From the NCBI RefSeq assembly GCF_040892545.1, contig NZ_CP156079.1, positions 4,871,501 to 4,935,500 of the forward strand: 64,000 nt of DNA, given 5' to 3'. Under the pieces are notes generated by a model, which did no database searches, had not been told where the DNA came from, and was given only the letters and a program-made list of their open reading frames with translations. Position 1 is the first letter of the stretch. Each line of letters starts with the position of its first letter. This document shows positions 26,786-34,858 of the stretch, in pieces. A program made the translations under genes and the position numbers. Origin of the DNA: Paracidovorax avenae (GTDB lineage: Bacteria > Pseudomonadota > Gammaproteobacteria > Burkholderiales > Burkholderiaceae_C).

Positions 26786-27364
26786 ATGGACATCGACAAA
26801 ACCGGAAAAGTACAGCATCCGCGTGTGCGGCTGGCAATCCACGGGGCCATCCAGCGCGGAGAGATGAAGGTGATCAACGGCATCATCGTCCACCAGACGG
26901 GGGCTTCCACGGCGCAGTCGTCATTCAACAGCTACAAGACGGCCAACCCCAACGGCGCGCACTTCCTCATCGACAAGGACGGCACGATCTACCAGACGGC
27001 CTCCATCTACCAGAAGACCCACCACGTGGGTTTCATCAAGTCACGCTGCATGGAAGAGCACAAGTGCACGCTGGCCGAGGTCGCCGCGCTCAAGGGCAAG
27101 ACCGTGGGCCGCCAGATCGGCACGGTGGAAAAGCACAAGCCCTTCCCCAGGCGATACCCGGACAACAGCGACTCCATCGGCATCGAGATCGTCTCGGGGG
27201 TGCAGGGCCAGAACTTCGAAGCCGTGACGGGCGCGCAGCAGGTCTCGCTGACGTGGCTGGCCGCACAGCTCACATCCACGCTGGGCATCTCCACGCGCGA
27301 GATCTACCGGCATCCCCAGGTGTCCTGGAAGAACGCAACCGAAGCGAGTACGGCGCAATGGTGA
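26786..27364 (+). CDS. peptidoglycan amidase (Amidase_2/PGRP fold), candidate antibacterial effector
   Basis: A 192-residue N-acetylmuramoyl-L-alanine amidase-like protein: INGIIVHQTGAS (His36), FLIDKDGTIYQTASIYQKTHHVG, SIGIEIVSG and YRHPQVSWKNATEAS (His176, with Glu186 at the place of the usual third zinc ligand). It has no signal peptide, although its substrate is outside the cytoplasm. Its stop overlaps the next gene, which encodes a small exported protein. Signal-less cell-wall amidases followed by a periplasmic partner are the classic layout of type VI secretion effector-immunity pairs. No VgrG, PAAR or other secretion gene is in the window. A recycling AmpD-like enzyme is the main alternative. 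AAAGGAGG lies 13 bases upstream of the chosen ATG. Confidence 0.78.
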   Translation: MDIDKTGKVQHPRVRLAIHGAIQRGEMKVINGIIVHQTGASTAQSSFNSYKTANPNGAHFLIDKDGTIYQTASIYQKTHHVGFIKSRCMEEHKCTLAEVAALKGKTVGRQIGTVEKHKPFPRRYPDNSDSIGIEIVSGVQGQNFEAVTGAQQVSLTWLAAQLTSTLGISTREIYRHPQVSWKNATEASTAQW

Positions 27365-27837
27365 AACGACACGCAACCCTTCTCGCACTCGCCTGCTTCG
27401 CGGCATTGCCGGCCGCCACCCGGGCGGCCGAATCCTGGATGCGCGCGCAGGTGGAAGCCCTGCCCGCCTCCGTGCGCCAGGTGCTGCCCTGCGGCCAGTG
27501 GGCGGAAGCGTCCCGACAGGGCACCTACCGCGTGGTGGAGGCGAACGTGAACGAGGGCGCGGGCAGCGAGCTCTACGTGCAGTGGGTGAGCGACCCGCTG
27601 CAGGGCGACCCGTCGCGCATCACGAAGACCGTCGCCTTTCCCGAACTGAACGACGACCACAGCCAGTACCGCTTCGAATCCGTGCAGTGCCGAGCGCGCG
27701 GCGCGGCCATCGAGATCACGGTGAAGGCCCGCTACGAGCACGACGAGGACGACCGGCTGCGCACCTTCAACGTGCGCGTGGAGCCGGGCGGGAGCTACCG
27801 CCTGTTGGAAACACCGGTGCGGCGCAACCGCCGGTAG
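27358..27837 (+). CDS. small exported protein, candidate immunity partner of the amidase
   Basis: A 159-residue protein with a clear signal peptide (MVKRHATLLALACFAALPAATRA) and an acidic beta-rich mature part (VVEANVNEGAGSELYVQWVS, QYRFESVQCRARGAAIEITV, RYEHDEDDRLRTFNVRVEPG). I recognise no domain. The ATG overlaps the amidase stop codon (ATGGTGA), so translation is coupled. A periplasmic location, small size and tight linkage to a cell-wall hydrolase fit an immunity protein. GTG 27361 is an alternative start. Confidence 0.75.
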   Translation: MVKRHATLLALACFAALPAATRAAESWMRAQVEALPASVRQVLPCGQWAEASRQGTYRVVEANVNEGAGSELYVQWVSDPLQGDPSRITKTVAFPELNDDHSQYRFESVQCRARGAAIEITVKARYEHDEDDRLRTFNVRVEPGGSYRLLETPVRRNRR

Positions 27838-27888
27838 GAATGTGCCGTCAAGGTCCGGAGATGCCGTCTTAGCCTGCAGCCGCACCTC

Positions 27889-27913
27889 TTCGCTGCGCTA
27901 CGGAGAAGTTCGC
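27889..27913 (+). promoter_or_regulatory. PIP box upstream of the MGNC effector candidate
   Basis: A perfect TTCGC-N15-TTCGC, 119 bases before the start codon. CAACAT at 27947-27952 fits the YANNNT -10 with a 33-base gap (usual 30-32). Such boxes are bound by HrpX/HrpB-type AraC regulators of type III secretion genes. Confidence 0.75.
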
Positions 27914-28032
27914 AACCCAGCGAACATGTGCATGGGCGCTGCCATACAACATGGATTTGCCATCACCTGTACCGGCGACCAGCGTGGATGTGCATCCACA
28001 GCAGGCCGCCCACAGGCACTCAAGGAAGTTCC

Positions 28033-29148
28033 ATGGGAAATTGCATCAAGCCCCCCAGCAATACCCGGCGCTATCAGGCTAGCGCTACCGGCTCTCCCGC
28101 CCATTCATCGCCGGCCCGAACCTCTCTAAGCCACGCATCAAGTTCCGAAGGGCTCAGCTCCAGAGGCGGCAACAGCCCCGCCTACGCGCCACCACCCCGT
28201 GTCTACCTGGGAACGCATCCCGCCCATCTGCGGTACGGAGGGAACCACCCCCTGGAGCCGCACGAGATCCAGCAGGCGGCGTACCATCTGGCCGCGTATG
28301 CCGTTGGCGATGAGGTCACGAGCCCGAGACGGCTGGCTGCCGCAGGGCAAACCGTACATGACGTGCGTGCGCTGTTGAAGCACGGCCGAGGTAATGTGCA
28401 GGCAGACAACGCGCCATCAGGTGGACAAAACCAGATCGGTTCTTCGGTGGCGAAGATGGCAGCGGACGCCACCAGCATGATCGCGACGGCGGTAGCCATG
28501 GGCGCTGCAGTCTGCGATCAGATCGCACCTCTCGTCGGCATCGTCCATGCGCCGCACATGGCGCCGAACGAGCGCAGCGAAACCGTTGGAGGCACCGTCC
28601 ACTTGCACGAGATAACGAACGCGGGATATGCCGTCCCGACCCGGACCGGGCACACCTGGAACGAATTGCGGCGCCAGTCGGACGGCCGCCACGGAAAATC
28701 GACCATCGTCATGGAAGCATGGGGCAATGGCCCTGCCGTTCGGCTGCAGGACAGCGCGTGGAGCCGGACCCCGATCGAAGAGCCGGTATGGGCGTTCGAC
28801 AAGGACGATGCCGGACGGATGAAAAGCCGCCTCGAAGGGCTGGTTCCGCTGGTTCACCCTGACAACGACCCCTTTACCGAAAAGAAGCTGAACAGGATTC
28901 TGCGCGACCCCGTGCAGTGGGAACAATTCGTGGAACCGCAAGTGGTGTCCGGAGAGTTCGCCGACAGGGCACGCGCCGCGTTATCGAACATGCATACGGG
29001 GGAGCAGAGAGCAACGGCGTCCAGGGTGATCCAGGATACATATGGCATGGAGCCAGGCACTGACGAACACCAATATGCGGTGGAGTCCGTCGTCGCCACC
29101 GCATACCAGCTAGACGCACTGCACCGTTCTGCTCCCGTGGTTCCGTGA
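28033..29148 (+). CDS. candidate type III effector, AvrPphE/HopX/XopE-like
   Basis: The 371-residue protein starts MGNCIKPPSN, a glycine/cysteine N-terminus suited to myristoylation and palmitoylation in plant cells. It continues with a Ser/Ala/Pro-rich 50-residue leader, as effectors do. The core shows AAVCDQIAPL (Cys161), TRTGHTWNELRRQ (His207) and [20 protein letters not shown] (acidic Glu228 before AW), resembling the Cys-His-Asp transglutaminase-type core of the AvrPphE/HopX/XopE family, with Glu in place of Asp. AAGGA precedes the ATG. A perfect PIP box stands upstream. Base composition is visibly less GC-rich than flanking genes, a sign of transfer. Effector status is well supported; the exact family is tentative. 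Confidence 0.75.
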   Translation: MGNCIKPPSNTRRYQASATGSPAHSSPARTSLSHASSSEGLSSRGGNSPAYAPPPRVYLGTHPAHLRYGGNHPLEPHEIQQAAYHLAAYAVGDEVTSPRRLAAAGQTVHDVRALLKHGRGNVQADNAPSGGQNQIGSSVAKMAADATSMIATAVAMGAAVCDQIAPLVGIVHAPHMAPNERSETVGGTVHLHEITNAGYAVPTRTGHTWNELRRQSDGRHGKSTIVMEAWGNGPAVRLQDSAWSRTPIEEPVWAFDKDDAGRMKSRLEGLVPLVHPDNDPFTEKKLNRILRDPVQWEQFVEPQVVSGEFADRARAALSNMHTGEQRATASRVIQDTYGMEPGTDEHQYAVESVVATAYQLDALHRSAPVVP

Positions 29149-29172
29149 GAAAGCCGATGCGGCCATGGAACA

Positions 29173-30957
29173 CTAGCCTGCATTGGCCTTCCGCTTGAGC
29201 ACACCCAGCGCCAGGGCCGTCACCACGGTGCCGGCCAGGATCGCGGCCGCGTACGGCACGACATGGTTCACCGCGTTGGGAATGGCCAGCACGAACACGC
29301 CGCCGTGCGGCGCCTGCAGGCCGATGTTCCAGGCCATCGAGAGGCCGCCGGCCACCGCGGAGCCCAGCACGCAGGCCGGGATCACGCGCAGCGGGTCGCG
29401 CGCCACGAAGGGAATGGCGCCTTCGGTGATGAAGGCCAGGCCCAGCACGGCGGAGGCCTTGGAGGCTTCGCGCTCTTCGGCGGTGAAGCGGCTCTTGAAC
29501 AGCCAGCAGGCCAGGGCGATGCCCAGCGGCGGCGTCATGCCGGCGGCCATGGCGGCGGCCATGGGGTTGGCCACGCCGCTGGCGATCAGGGTGGTGGAGA
29601 AGACGTAGGCCGCCTTGTTCACCGGCCCGCCCATGTCGAAGGCCATCATGGCGCCGAGGATCACGCCCAGCAGCACGGCGCTGCCGGTCTGCAGGCCCTT
29701 GAGCCAGTCCGTCAGCGCGCCCATCACGGCGGCCATGGGTGCGCCGATCACCATCATCATCAGCACGCCGACGATGGCCGCGCCCAGCAGCGGCAGGATC
29801 AGCACGGGCTTGAGCCCGTCCAGCCCGCGCGGCAGGCGGATGAAGCGGTTCAGCCAGTGCACCGCATAGCCGGCGATGAAGCCTGCCGCGATGGCGCCCA
29901 GGAAGCCCGCGCCCACGGTGCCGGCCAGCATGCCGCCGATCATGCCGGGCGCGATGCCGGGCCGGTCGGCGATGGAGTAGGCGATGTAGCCCGCCAGCGC
30001 AGGCAGCATGAGCGCGAAGCCCGCCTTGGCCCCGACCTGGAACAGCACCCAGCCGAGCGTGCCCTTGTGGGCGTCGTCATAGACGTAGATGCCGCCCAGC
30101 GCGAAGGCCAGCGCGATCAGCAGGCCGCCCGCCACCACGAAGGGCAGCATGAAGGAGACGCCCGTCATCAGGTGCTTGTAGGCGCCGGAGGATTCACGCT
30201 TGCCAGCCGTTGCCGGGGCCGCCGCCGTGCCGCCGGCCACAGGGGCGGGCGATGCGGAAGCGCCCCACGCCTGGGCCTGTGCCCGCGCCTGGGCGAAGAC
30301 CGCCGCCGCATCGTGGATGGCGGCCTTGGTGGAGGTGGCGTAGAGGCGCTTGCCGACGAAGCGGTCGCGGTTCACCTGCGTGTCCGCCGCGATCACCACG
30401 AGGTCGGCCCCGGCGATCTCGCCCGCGGTGAGCGCGTTCTGTGCGCCCACCGAGCCCTGCGTCTCCACCTTGATGGTGTGGCCCAGCGCACGCGCGCCCT
30501 GCTCCAGCGCCTCGGCGGCCATGAAGGTGTGGGCCACGCCCGTGGGGCAGGACGTGATGGCGACGATGCGCAGGGGGCCGTCCTGGGGCGCGGCCGCTGC
30601 GGGTGAAGCCACTGCGGGAGCAGCGGCCTGCACGGGCGCACCGCCCGCGCGGGCCAGCGCGGCGCGCACCACGCGTTCCGCATCGGCCAGCACCTCCTGC
30701 GGGGCGGCTTCGTGCACGGGGGCCGCGGCCGTGCCCAGCAGGTCCTGGCGGTCCACGGGCATGTCGGCGGCGATGATGGCCGCCGCGGCGCCCGCCAGTT
30801 CGCCGTCGCTGAAGCCGCCCTGGGTGCCCAGGCTGCTGTGCACGCTCACGGCGATGCGGTGGCCGAGCGATTCGGCCGCGGCGCGCAGCGCCTCGGCCAC
30901 CATGAAGCTGTGCGCCGGGCCGGCCTGGCTCGCGGCGATGGCGATGAGTTGGGCCAT
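29173..30957 (-). CDS. fruA: PTS fructose transporter subunit EIIB'BC
   Basis: The 594-residue inner-membrane permease imports fructose and phosphorylates it to fructose 1-phosphate. It has a degenerate N-terminal EIIB' domain (ASQAGPAHSFM, with Ser10 where the phospho-cysteine would be). The active EIIB domain follows, with Cys137 in ITSCPTGVAHTFMAAEALEQ, then an Ala/Pro linker and the EIIC domain with about eight to ten helices (LMTGVSFMLPFVVAGGLLIA, MGGPVNKAAYVFST, FITEGAIPFVARDPLRVIP). Third gene of fruBKA, 21 bases after fruK. It converges on the MGNC gene with only 24 bases between stops. Confidence 0.96.
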   Translation of the reverse strand: MAQLIAIAASQAGPAHSFMVAEALRAAAESLGHRIAVSVHSSLGTQGGFSDGELAGAAAAIIAADMPVDRQDLLGTAAAPVHEAAPQEVLADAERVVRAALARAGGAPVQAAAPAVASPAAAAPQDGPLRIVAITSCPTGVAHTFMAAEALEQGARALGHTIKVETQGSVGAQNALTAGEIAGADLVVIAADTQVNRDRFVGKRLYATSTKAAIHDAAAVFAQARAQAQAWGASASPAPVAGGTAAAPATAGKRESSGAYKHLMTGVSFMLPFVVAGGLLIALAFALGGIYVYDDAHKGTLGWVLFQVGAKAGFALMLPALAGYIAYSIADRPGIAPGMIGGMLAGTVGAGFLGAIAAGFIAGYAVHWLNRFIRLPRGLDGLKPVLILPLLGAAIVGVLMMMVIGAPMAAVMGALTDWLKGLQTGSAVLLGVILGAMMAFDMGGPVNKAAYVFSTTLIASGVANPMAAAMAAGMTPPLGIALACWLFKSRFTAEEREASKASAVLGLAFITEGAIPFVARDPLRVIPACVLGSAVAGGLSMAWNIGLQAPHGGVFVLAIPNAVNHVVPYAAAILAGTVVTALALGVLKRKANAG

Positions 30958-30978
30958 GGTGTGTGTCTCCTGATTGCT

Positions 30979-31974
30979 TTAGAGCGGCGTAGCCTGGATG
31001 GATGCGGCCAGGGCATCCACCTCGGCGCGCGGGGGCAGTCCCGGCGCGATGCGCTGGATGCGCGCGGCCGCGCAGGCCATGCCGAAGATCGCGGCGGCGG
31101 GCATGGCCCGGCCCTGCGACAGGGCGGCGAGCGTGCCAGCCACCAGTGCGTCGCCCGCGCCCACCGTGGTGGCGACGGGCACGCGGGCGGCCGCGGCCTG
31201 CCAGCAGCCTTCGGCCGTGGCGATCACCGCGCCGTCGCCGCCCAGGGACACGGCCAGCTGCCGCACACCGTGCGCGCGGCACAGCACGCGCGCGGCCTGC
31301 GCCACATCGGCGGGCGTGGGCAGTTCGCGGCCGGCCAGTTCTTCCAGCTCCGCCCGGTTGGGCTTGAGGAAATCGACGGGCACCACGGCGCCGCGCGCCG
31401 GATCGGCCAGCGCCTGCAGCAGTTGCCGCAGCACCGCGCCGCCCGTGTCGATGGCGATGCGCGCCCCGCGCGCCGCCACGGCGCGGGCGATGCGCTCCCA
31501 CACGGCGGCATCCGCGCCGGGCGGCAGGCTGCCGGCCAGTTCGCACCAGTCGCCGGGCCGCACCTCGGCGCACAGCGCGGCGGTCAGGTCAGCCTCGGCG
31601 CGCGCGAGGGCCGCGGGCTCCAGGGCCAGGCCCGGCAGGTTGATGTCGGTGGAGTCGCCGCGCGCGGCATCGGCGATCTTGATGTTGGTGCGGGTGGATC
31701 CCGGCAGGCGCAGCATGCCGTCCGCGATGCCGCGCGCGGCGAAGGCGGCCGCGAACACCGCGTCGTTGTCCGCGCCCAGCCAGCCGGTGGCCGTCACCGG
31801 CACGCCCAGCGCCGCGAGCACGGCCGCGACACCCACGCCCTTGCCGCCGGCTTCCACCTGCTGGCCCAGCGCGCGGTGCACGCTGCCGGGCACGAGCGAC
31901 TGCACGCGCACCGTGTGGTCGATGGCCGGGTTGAGGGTGACCGTGAAGACCCGGGGCGTCGCGTGATCAGCCAT
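30979..31974 (-). CDS. fruK: 1-phosphofructokinase
   Basis: A PfkB-family kinase converting fructose 1-phosphate to fructose 1,6-bisphosphate. The 331-residue protein begins with the substrate site VFTVTLNPAIDHTVRV and continues with AGGKGVGVAAVLAALG, FLKPNRAEL and the catalytic anion-hole motif TVGAGDALVAGTL. It overlaps the end of fruB by eight bases, indicating coupled translation in the fruBKA operon. Confidence 0.95.
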   Translation of the reverse strand: MADHATPRVFTVTLNPAIDHTVRVQSLVPGSVHRALGQQVEAGGKGVGVAAVLAALGVPVTATGWLGADNDAVFAAAFAARGIADGMLRLPGSTRTNIKIADAARGDSTDINLPGLALEPAALARAEADLTAALCAEVRPGDWCELAGSLPPGADAAVWERIARAVAARGARIAIDTGGAVLRQLLQALADPARGAVVPVDFLKPNRAELEELAGRELPTPADVAQAARVLCRAHGVRQLAVSLGGDGAVIATAEGCWQAAAARVPVATTVGAGDALVAGTLAALSQGRAMPAAAIFGMACAAARIQRIAPGLPPRAEVDALAASIQATPL

Positions 31975-34558
31975 GGTCGGCCTCCTGCCCGGGCGCCTGC
32001 GGGGCCGGGCGCAGCGCGGCGCCCAGGGCGCGCACTTCGTCGGCCGTGTCCACGTCGAGCGCGCTGCGCGCCAGCGCCTGCAGCTCGGCCAGGGAATGGC
32101 GCCGCAGCAGCGCCTTGACGGTGCCGATGTCGCCCGCGCTCATGCTCAGCTCCTGCACGCCCAGGCCCACGAGCAGCGCCGCGCCCAGCGGCTCGCCCGC
32201 CAGGCCGCCGCACACGCCCACCCAGCGGCCGTGCCGCGCCGCGCCGGCCACCGTGCGCTCCACGAGGCGCAGCACCGCGGGATGCAGGCTGTCGGCCATG
32301 CCGGCCAGTTCCGGATGCTGTCGGTCCACCGCCAGCGCGTACTGGGTGAGATCGTTGGTGCCGATCGAGAAGAAATCCACGTGGGCGGCCAGGCGGTCGG
32401 CGGTCAGCGCGGCCGAAGGCACCTCGATCATGATGCCCACCGGTACCGCGGGCGCCTGCAGCTCGGCGCGCACGGCTTCCATGCGCGCGCGCAACTCGCG
32501 CACCTCTTCCACGGTACTGATCATCGGGAACATCACCTGCAGCGGGCCGTGCTGCGCAGCGCGGTAGAGCGCGCGCAACTGCGGCACCAGCAGGTCGTCG
32601 CGCCGCAGCGCCAGCCGCGCGCCGCGCACGCCGAGGAAGGGGTTCTCCTCCACGGGCAGGTCCAGGTGGGGCACGCGCTTGTCGCCGCCGATGTCCAGCG
32701 TGCGCACCACGAGCGGCCGGCCCTGCAGCGCCTCGACCATGCCGCGGTACGCCTGGTATTGCGCCTCCTCGTCCGGCACCGTATCGCGCTCCAGGAAGAG
32801 GAATTCGGTGCGCATCAGGCCCACGCCTTCGGCGCCGGATTCCAGCGCCTTCGCGACCTGGTCGGCGCGGTTCACGTTCGCGGCGATCTCCACCGTCTGG
32901 CCGTCGGTGGTGGTGGCGGGCTCGCGGCGGGTGCGGGCCTCCTCCTCCTGCCGCCGGGCCAGGCGCGCCATGCGCTCGCGCGCTTCCACCAGAGCGGTTT
33001 CGCTCGGCGCCACGTACAGCCGGCCGCGGTAGCCGTCCAGGATGGCCGGCGTGCCGCCCAGTGCCGGGCCCGTGCCGTCGCGCGCGGGCAGCACGCCCGG
33101 GCCGGCGGCCACCACGGCGGGCAGGCCCAGGGCGCGCGCCAGGATGGCCGTGTGCGCCGTGGGGCCGCCGCGCGCGGTGCAGAAGCCGCGCACGCGTTCG
33201 GTGTCGATCTGCGCGGCCATCGAGGGAGAAATATCGTCGGCCAGCAGGATGGCATGGTCGGGCCAGGCGGCCCCGGCCGCATCCGGCCCGGACGCCTCGC
33301 CGCCCAGGCCCAGCAGGTGGCGCAGCACGCGCTCGCCCACGTCCTGCAGGTCGGCCGCGCGGGCGGCCAGGGTGGCGTCCGGCAGCGCGCGCTGCGCGGC
33401 CACGCGCTCGTGCACCGCGTGGCGCCAGGCCCAGGCGGCGCCGTGGCGCTGCACCACGGTGCGGCTCACGGCCTGCATCAGTTCGGCATCGCGCAGCAGC
33501 CCCTGGTGGGCCGCGAAGATGCCGGCCTGCTCCGCCCGGCCGGCGGCCTTCGCCCCGGCGGCCAGTTGTTCCAGCTGCGCCTGCGCGGCGGCGAAGGCGC
33601 TGTCGAGCGCGGCGGCCTCGGCGGCCACGGAGGTGAAGCGGTCCTCCACGTCCAGGGCCGCCGCATCCGCATGCACCAGCGTGCCCACGACCAGGCCGGG
33701 GCTGGCGGCGATGCCGGTGAAGGTGTGCCGAGCCGCAGGCTGCCAGTCGCCCAGTTCACGGCCCCGGCCCTGGGCCTGGGCCTGCCGCGCGGCCGACAGT
33801 TCGGCCTGCCGCGCCTCTTCCTCGCCGAGCCGCACGATGGTGGCGGCCAGCGTGGACAGCGCGGCGGCTGCATCCGGCCCCTGCGCGGACAGGCGCAGCT
33901 GCGCGCCACGCCCGGCACCCAGGCCCAGCAGCGCGGCCACGCTCTTGGCGTCGGCCACCGCATCGCCGCAGCGCACGTGTACCCGCGCCTGGAAGCGGCC
34001 GGCCACGCGGGCCCATTCGCCGGCCGGCCGCGCATGCAGGCCACTGGGGTAGTTGAGGGAGAGCTCGCGACCGAGCGGGAAATCCTCCAGCGCCGCGCCC
34101 TGGGCGCCGGCACCCGCAGCGCCCTCCGGCGCATCGGCCGTGAGCGCCCGCACGATCTCCTGCGCGTCGCCCGTGGTGGCCAGGCGCTGCATCAGGGTGG
34201 AGTCGCGCATCACGCGGGTGAGCCGGCGCAGCACCTGGATGTGCTCGTCGGATGCCGCGGCGATCGCCACCACCAGCTTCGCCTGCTTGGCGTCGTCGCC
34301 CCAGCGCACGCCGGCCGGCACCTGCAGCACGGCCAGCCCCGTGCGGCGCACGAGGTGCTTGTCTTCCACCATGCCGTGCGGAATGGCCAGCCCCTCGCCC
34401 AGGAAGGTGTTGGCGACCTTCTCGCGCTGCAGCAGGCTGTCGACATAGGCGGGCTGGATGTGGCCGGCCTGCGCCAGCAGTGCGCCGGCGGCGCGCACGG
34501 CATCCTCGCGGTTGTGCGGGGCCGCCCCGAGGCGGACCTCGACCGGAATGGTGGACAT
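31967..34558 (-). CDS. fruB: fused PTS protein EIIA(Fru)-HPr-EI
   Basis: An 863-residue multiphosphoryl transfer protein that carries phosphate from PEP to FruA. Domain order and phospho-histidines are EIIA with His61 (GEGLAIPHG), HPr with His175 (SGLHARPA) and enzyme I with His469 (GGPTAHTAI). The C-terminal PEP-binding barrel follows (GVGLMRTEFLFLERDTVPDE, FFSIGTNDLTQYALAVDR, CGGLAGEP). This architecture makes the fructose system self-sufficient. ATG 34558 is preferred to ATG 34564 because AGGAG then has an eight-base spacing. First gene of fruBKA, with operator and promoter directly upstream. Confidence 0.96.
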   Translation of the reverse strand: MSTIPVEVRLGAAPHNREDAVRAAGALLAQAGHIQPAYVDSLLQREKVANTFLGEGLAIPHGMVEDKHLVRRTGLAVLQVPAGVRWGDDAKQAKLVVAIAAASDEHIQVLRRLTRVMRDSTLMQRLATTGDAQEIVRALTADAPEGAAGAGAQGAALEDFPLGRELSLNYPSGLHARPAGEWARVAGRFQARVHVRCGDAVADAKSVAALLGLGAGRGAQLRLSAQGPDAAAALSTLAATIVRLGEEEARQAELSAARQAQAQGRGRELGDWQPAARHTFTGIAASPGLVVGTLVHADAAALDVEDRFTSVAAEAAALDSAFAAAQAQLEQLAAGAKAAGRAEQAGIFAAHQGLLRDAELMQAVSRTVVQRHGAAWAWRHAVHERVAAQRALPDATLAARAADLQDVGERVLRHLLGLGGEASGPDAAGAAWPDHAILLADDISPSMAAQIDTERVRGFCTARGGPTAHTAILARALGLPAVVAAGPGVLPARDGTGPALGGTPAILDGYRGRLYVAPSETALVEARERMARLARRQEEEARTRREPATTTDGQTVEIAANVNRADQVAKALESGAEGVGLMRTEFLFLERDTVPDEEAQYQAYRGMVEALQGRPLVVRTLDIGGDKRVPHLDLPVEENPFLGVRGARLALRRDDLLVPQLRALYRAAQHGPLQVMFPMISTVEEVRELRARMEAVRAELQAPAVPVGIMIEVPSAALTADRLAAHVDFFSIGTNDLTQYALAVDRQHPELAGMADSLHPAVLRLVERTVAGAARHGRWVGVCGGLAGEPLGAALLVGLGVQELSMSAGDIGTVKALLRRHSLAELQALARSALDVDTADEVRALGAALRPAPQAPGQEADHG

Positions 34559-34576
34559 GGACATGTCTCCTGAATT

Positions 34577-34590
34577 TGGTATCGATTCCA
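34577..34590. promoter_or_regulatory. LacI/FruR-type operator 1
   Basis: TGGTATCGATTCCA is palindromic except at one base pair (TGGWATCGATWCCA) with the central CG typical of LacI-family sites. It lies just downstream of the fruB -10, so binding would block initiation. Confidence 0.65.
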
Positions 34591-34596
34591 GGCTAG

Positions 34597-34626
34597 ATTA
34601 TGGAACGGTGGCTCGCGACCGGGCAA
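34597..34626 (-). promoter_or_regulatory. candidate fruBKA promoter
   Basis: On the leftward strand: TTGCCC (34626-34621), an 18-base spacer, CATAAT (34602-34597). It points at fruB, with operator 1 at the expected start point. Confidence 0.45.
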
Positions 34627-34767
34627 CCCGCACTGCACCTCCATCGCCATGAAAACCAGGGAAAACACCTAGAAAATCAGAGGTCGCAAGCATTTCCGCG
34701 TGCATATCGATGCCGCCGGCAACCATGGGATGGAAAACGGCCGCCGCACCGCTTGCCAGATGAATCA

Positions 34768-34781
34768 TGGAATCGTTACCA
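34768..34781. promoter_or_regulatory. LacI/FruR-type operator 2
   Basis: TGGAATCGTTACCA matches the reverse complement of operator 1 at 13 of 14 positions and lies 77 bases upstream of the regulator start, suggesting autoregulation and possibly looping with operator 1. Confidence 0.6.
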
Positions 34782-34858
34782 TCCAACGAACCCTGTACTG
34801 GCGCCCCTGTGCCCGGTACCTGCCCCGTTATCCCAACCGCCTTGCCCAGGAGTCCGGA

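Larger units (their letters stand above)
34559..34858. promoter_or_regulatory. 300-base divergent control region of fruBKA and its regulator
   Basis: The gene-free gap holds a leftward promoter for fruB and two near-identical 14-base operators, one at each end. No other gene was recognised. Confidence 0.7.

Noticed and set aside
31973..34573. Very long open frame opposite fruB (and similar ones opposite other genes, such as 9240-11753, 17765-18775 and 5276-7690)
   Set aside because: These follow from high G+C third positions of the real genes on the other strand. They are Arg/His/Ala/Gln-rich, show no domain motifs and cross real gene borders.
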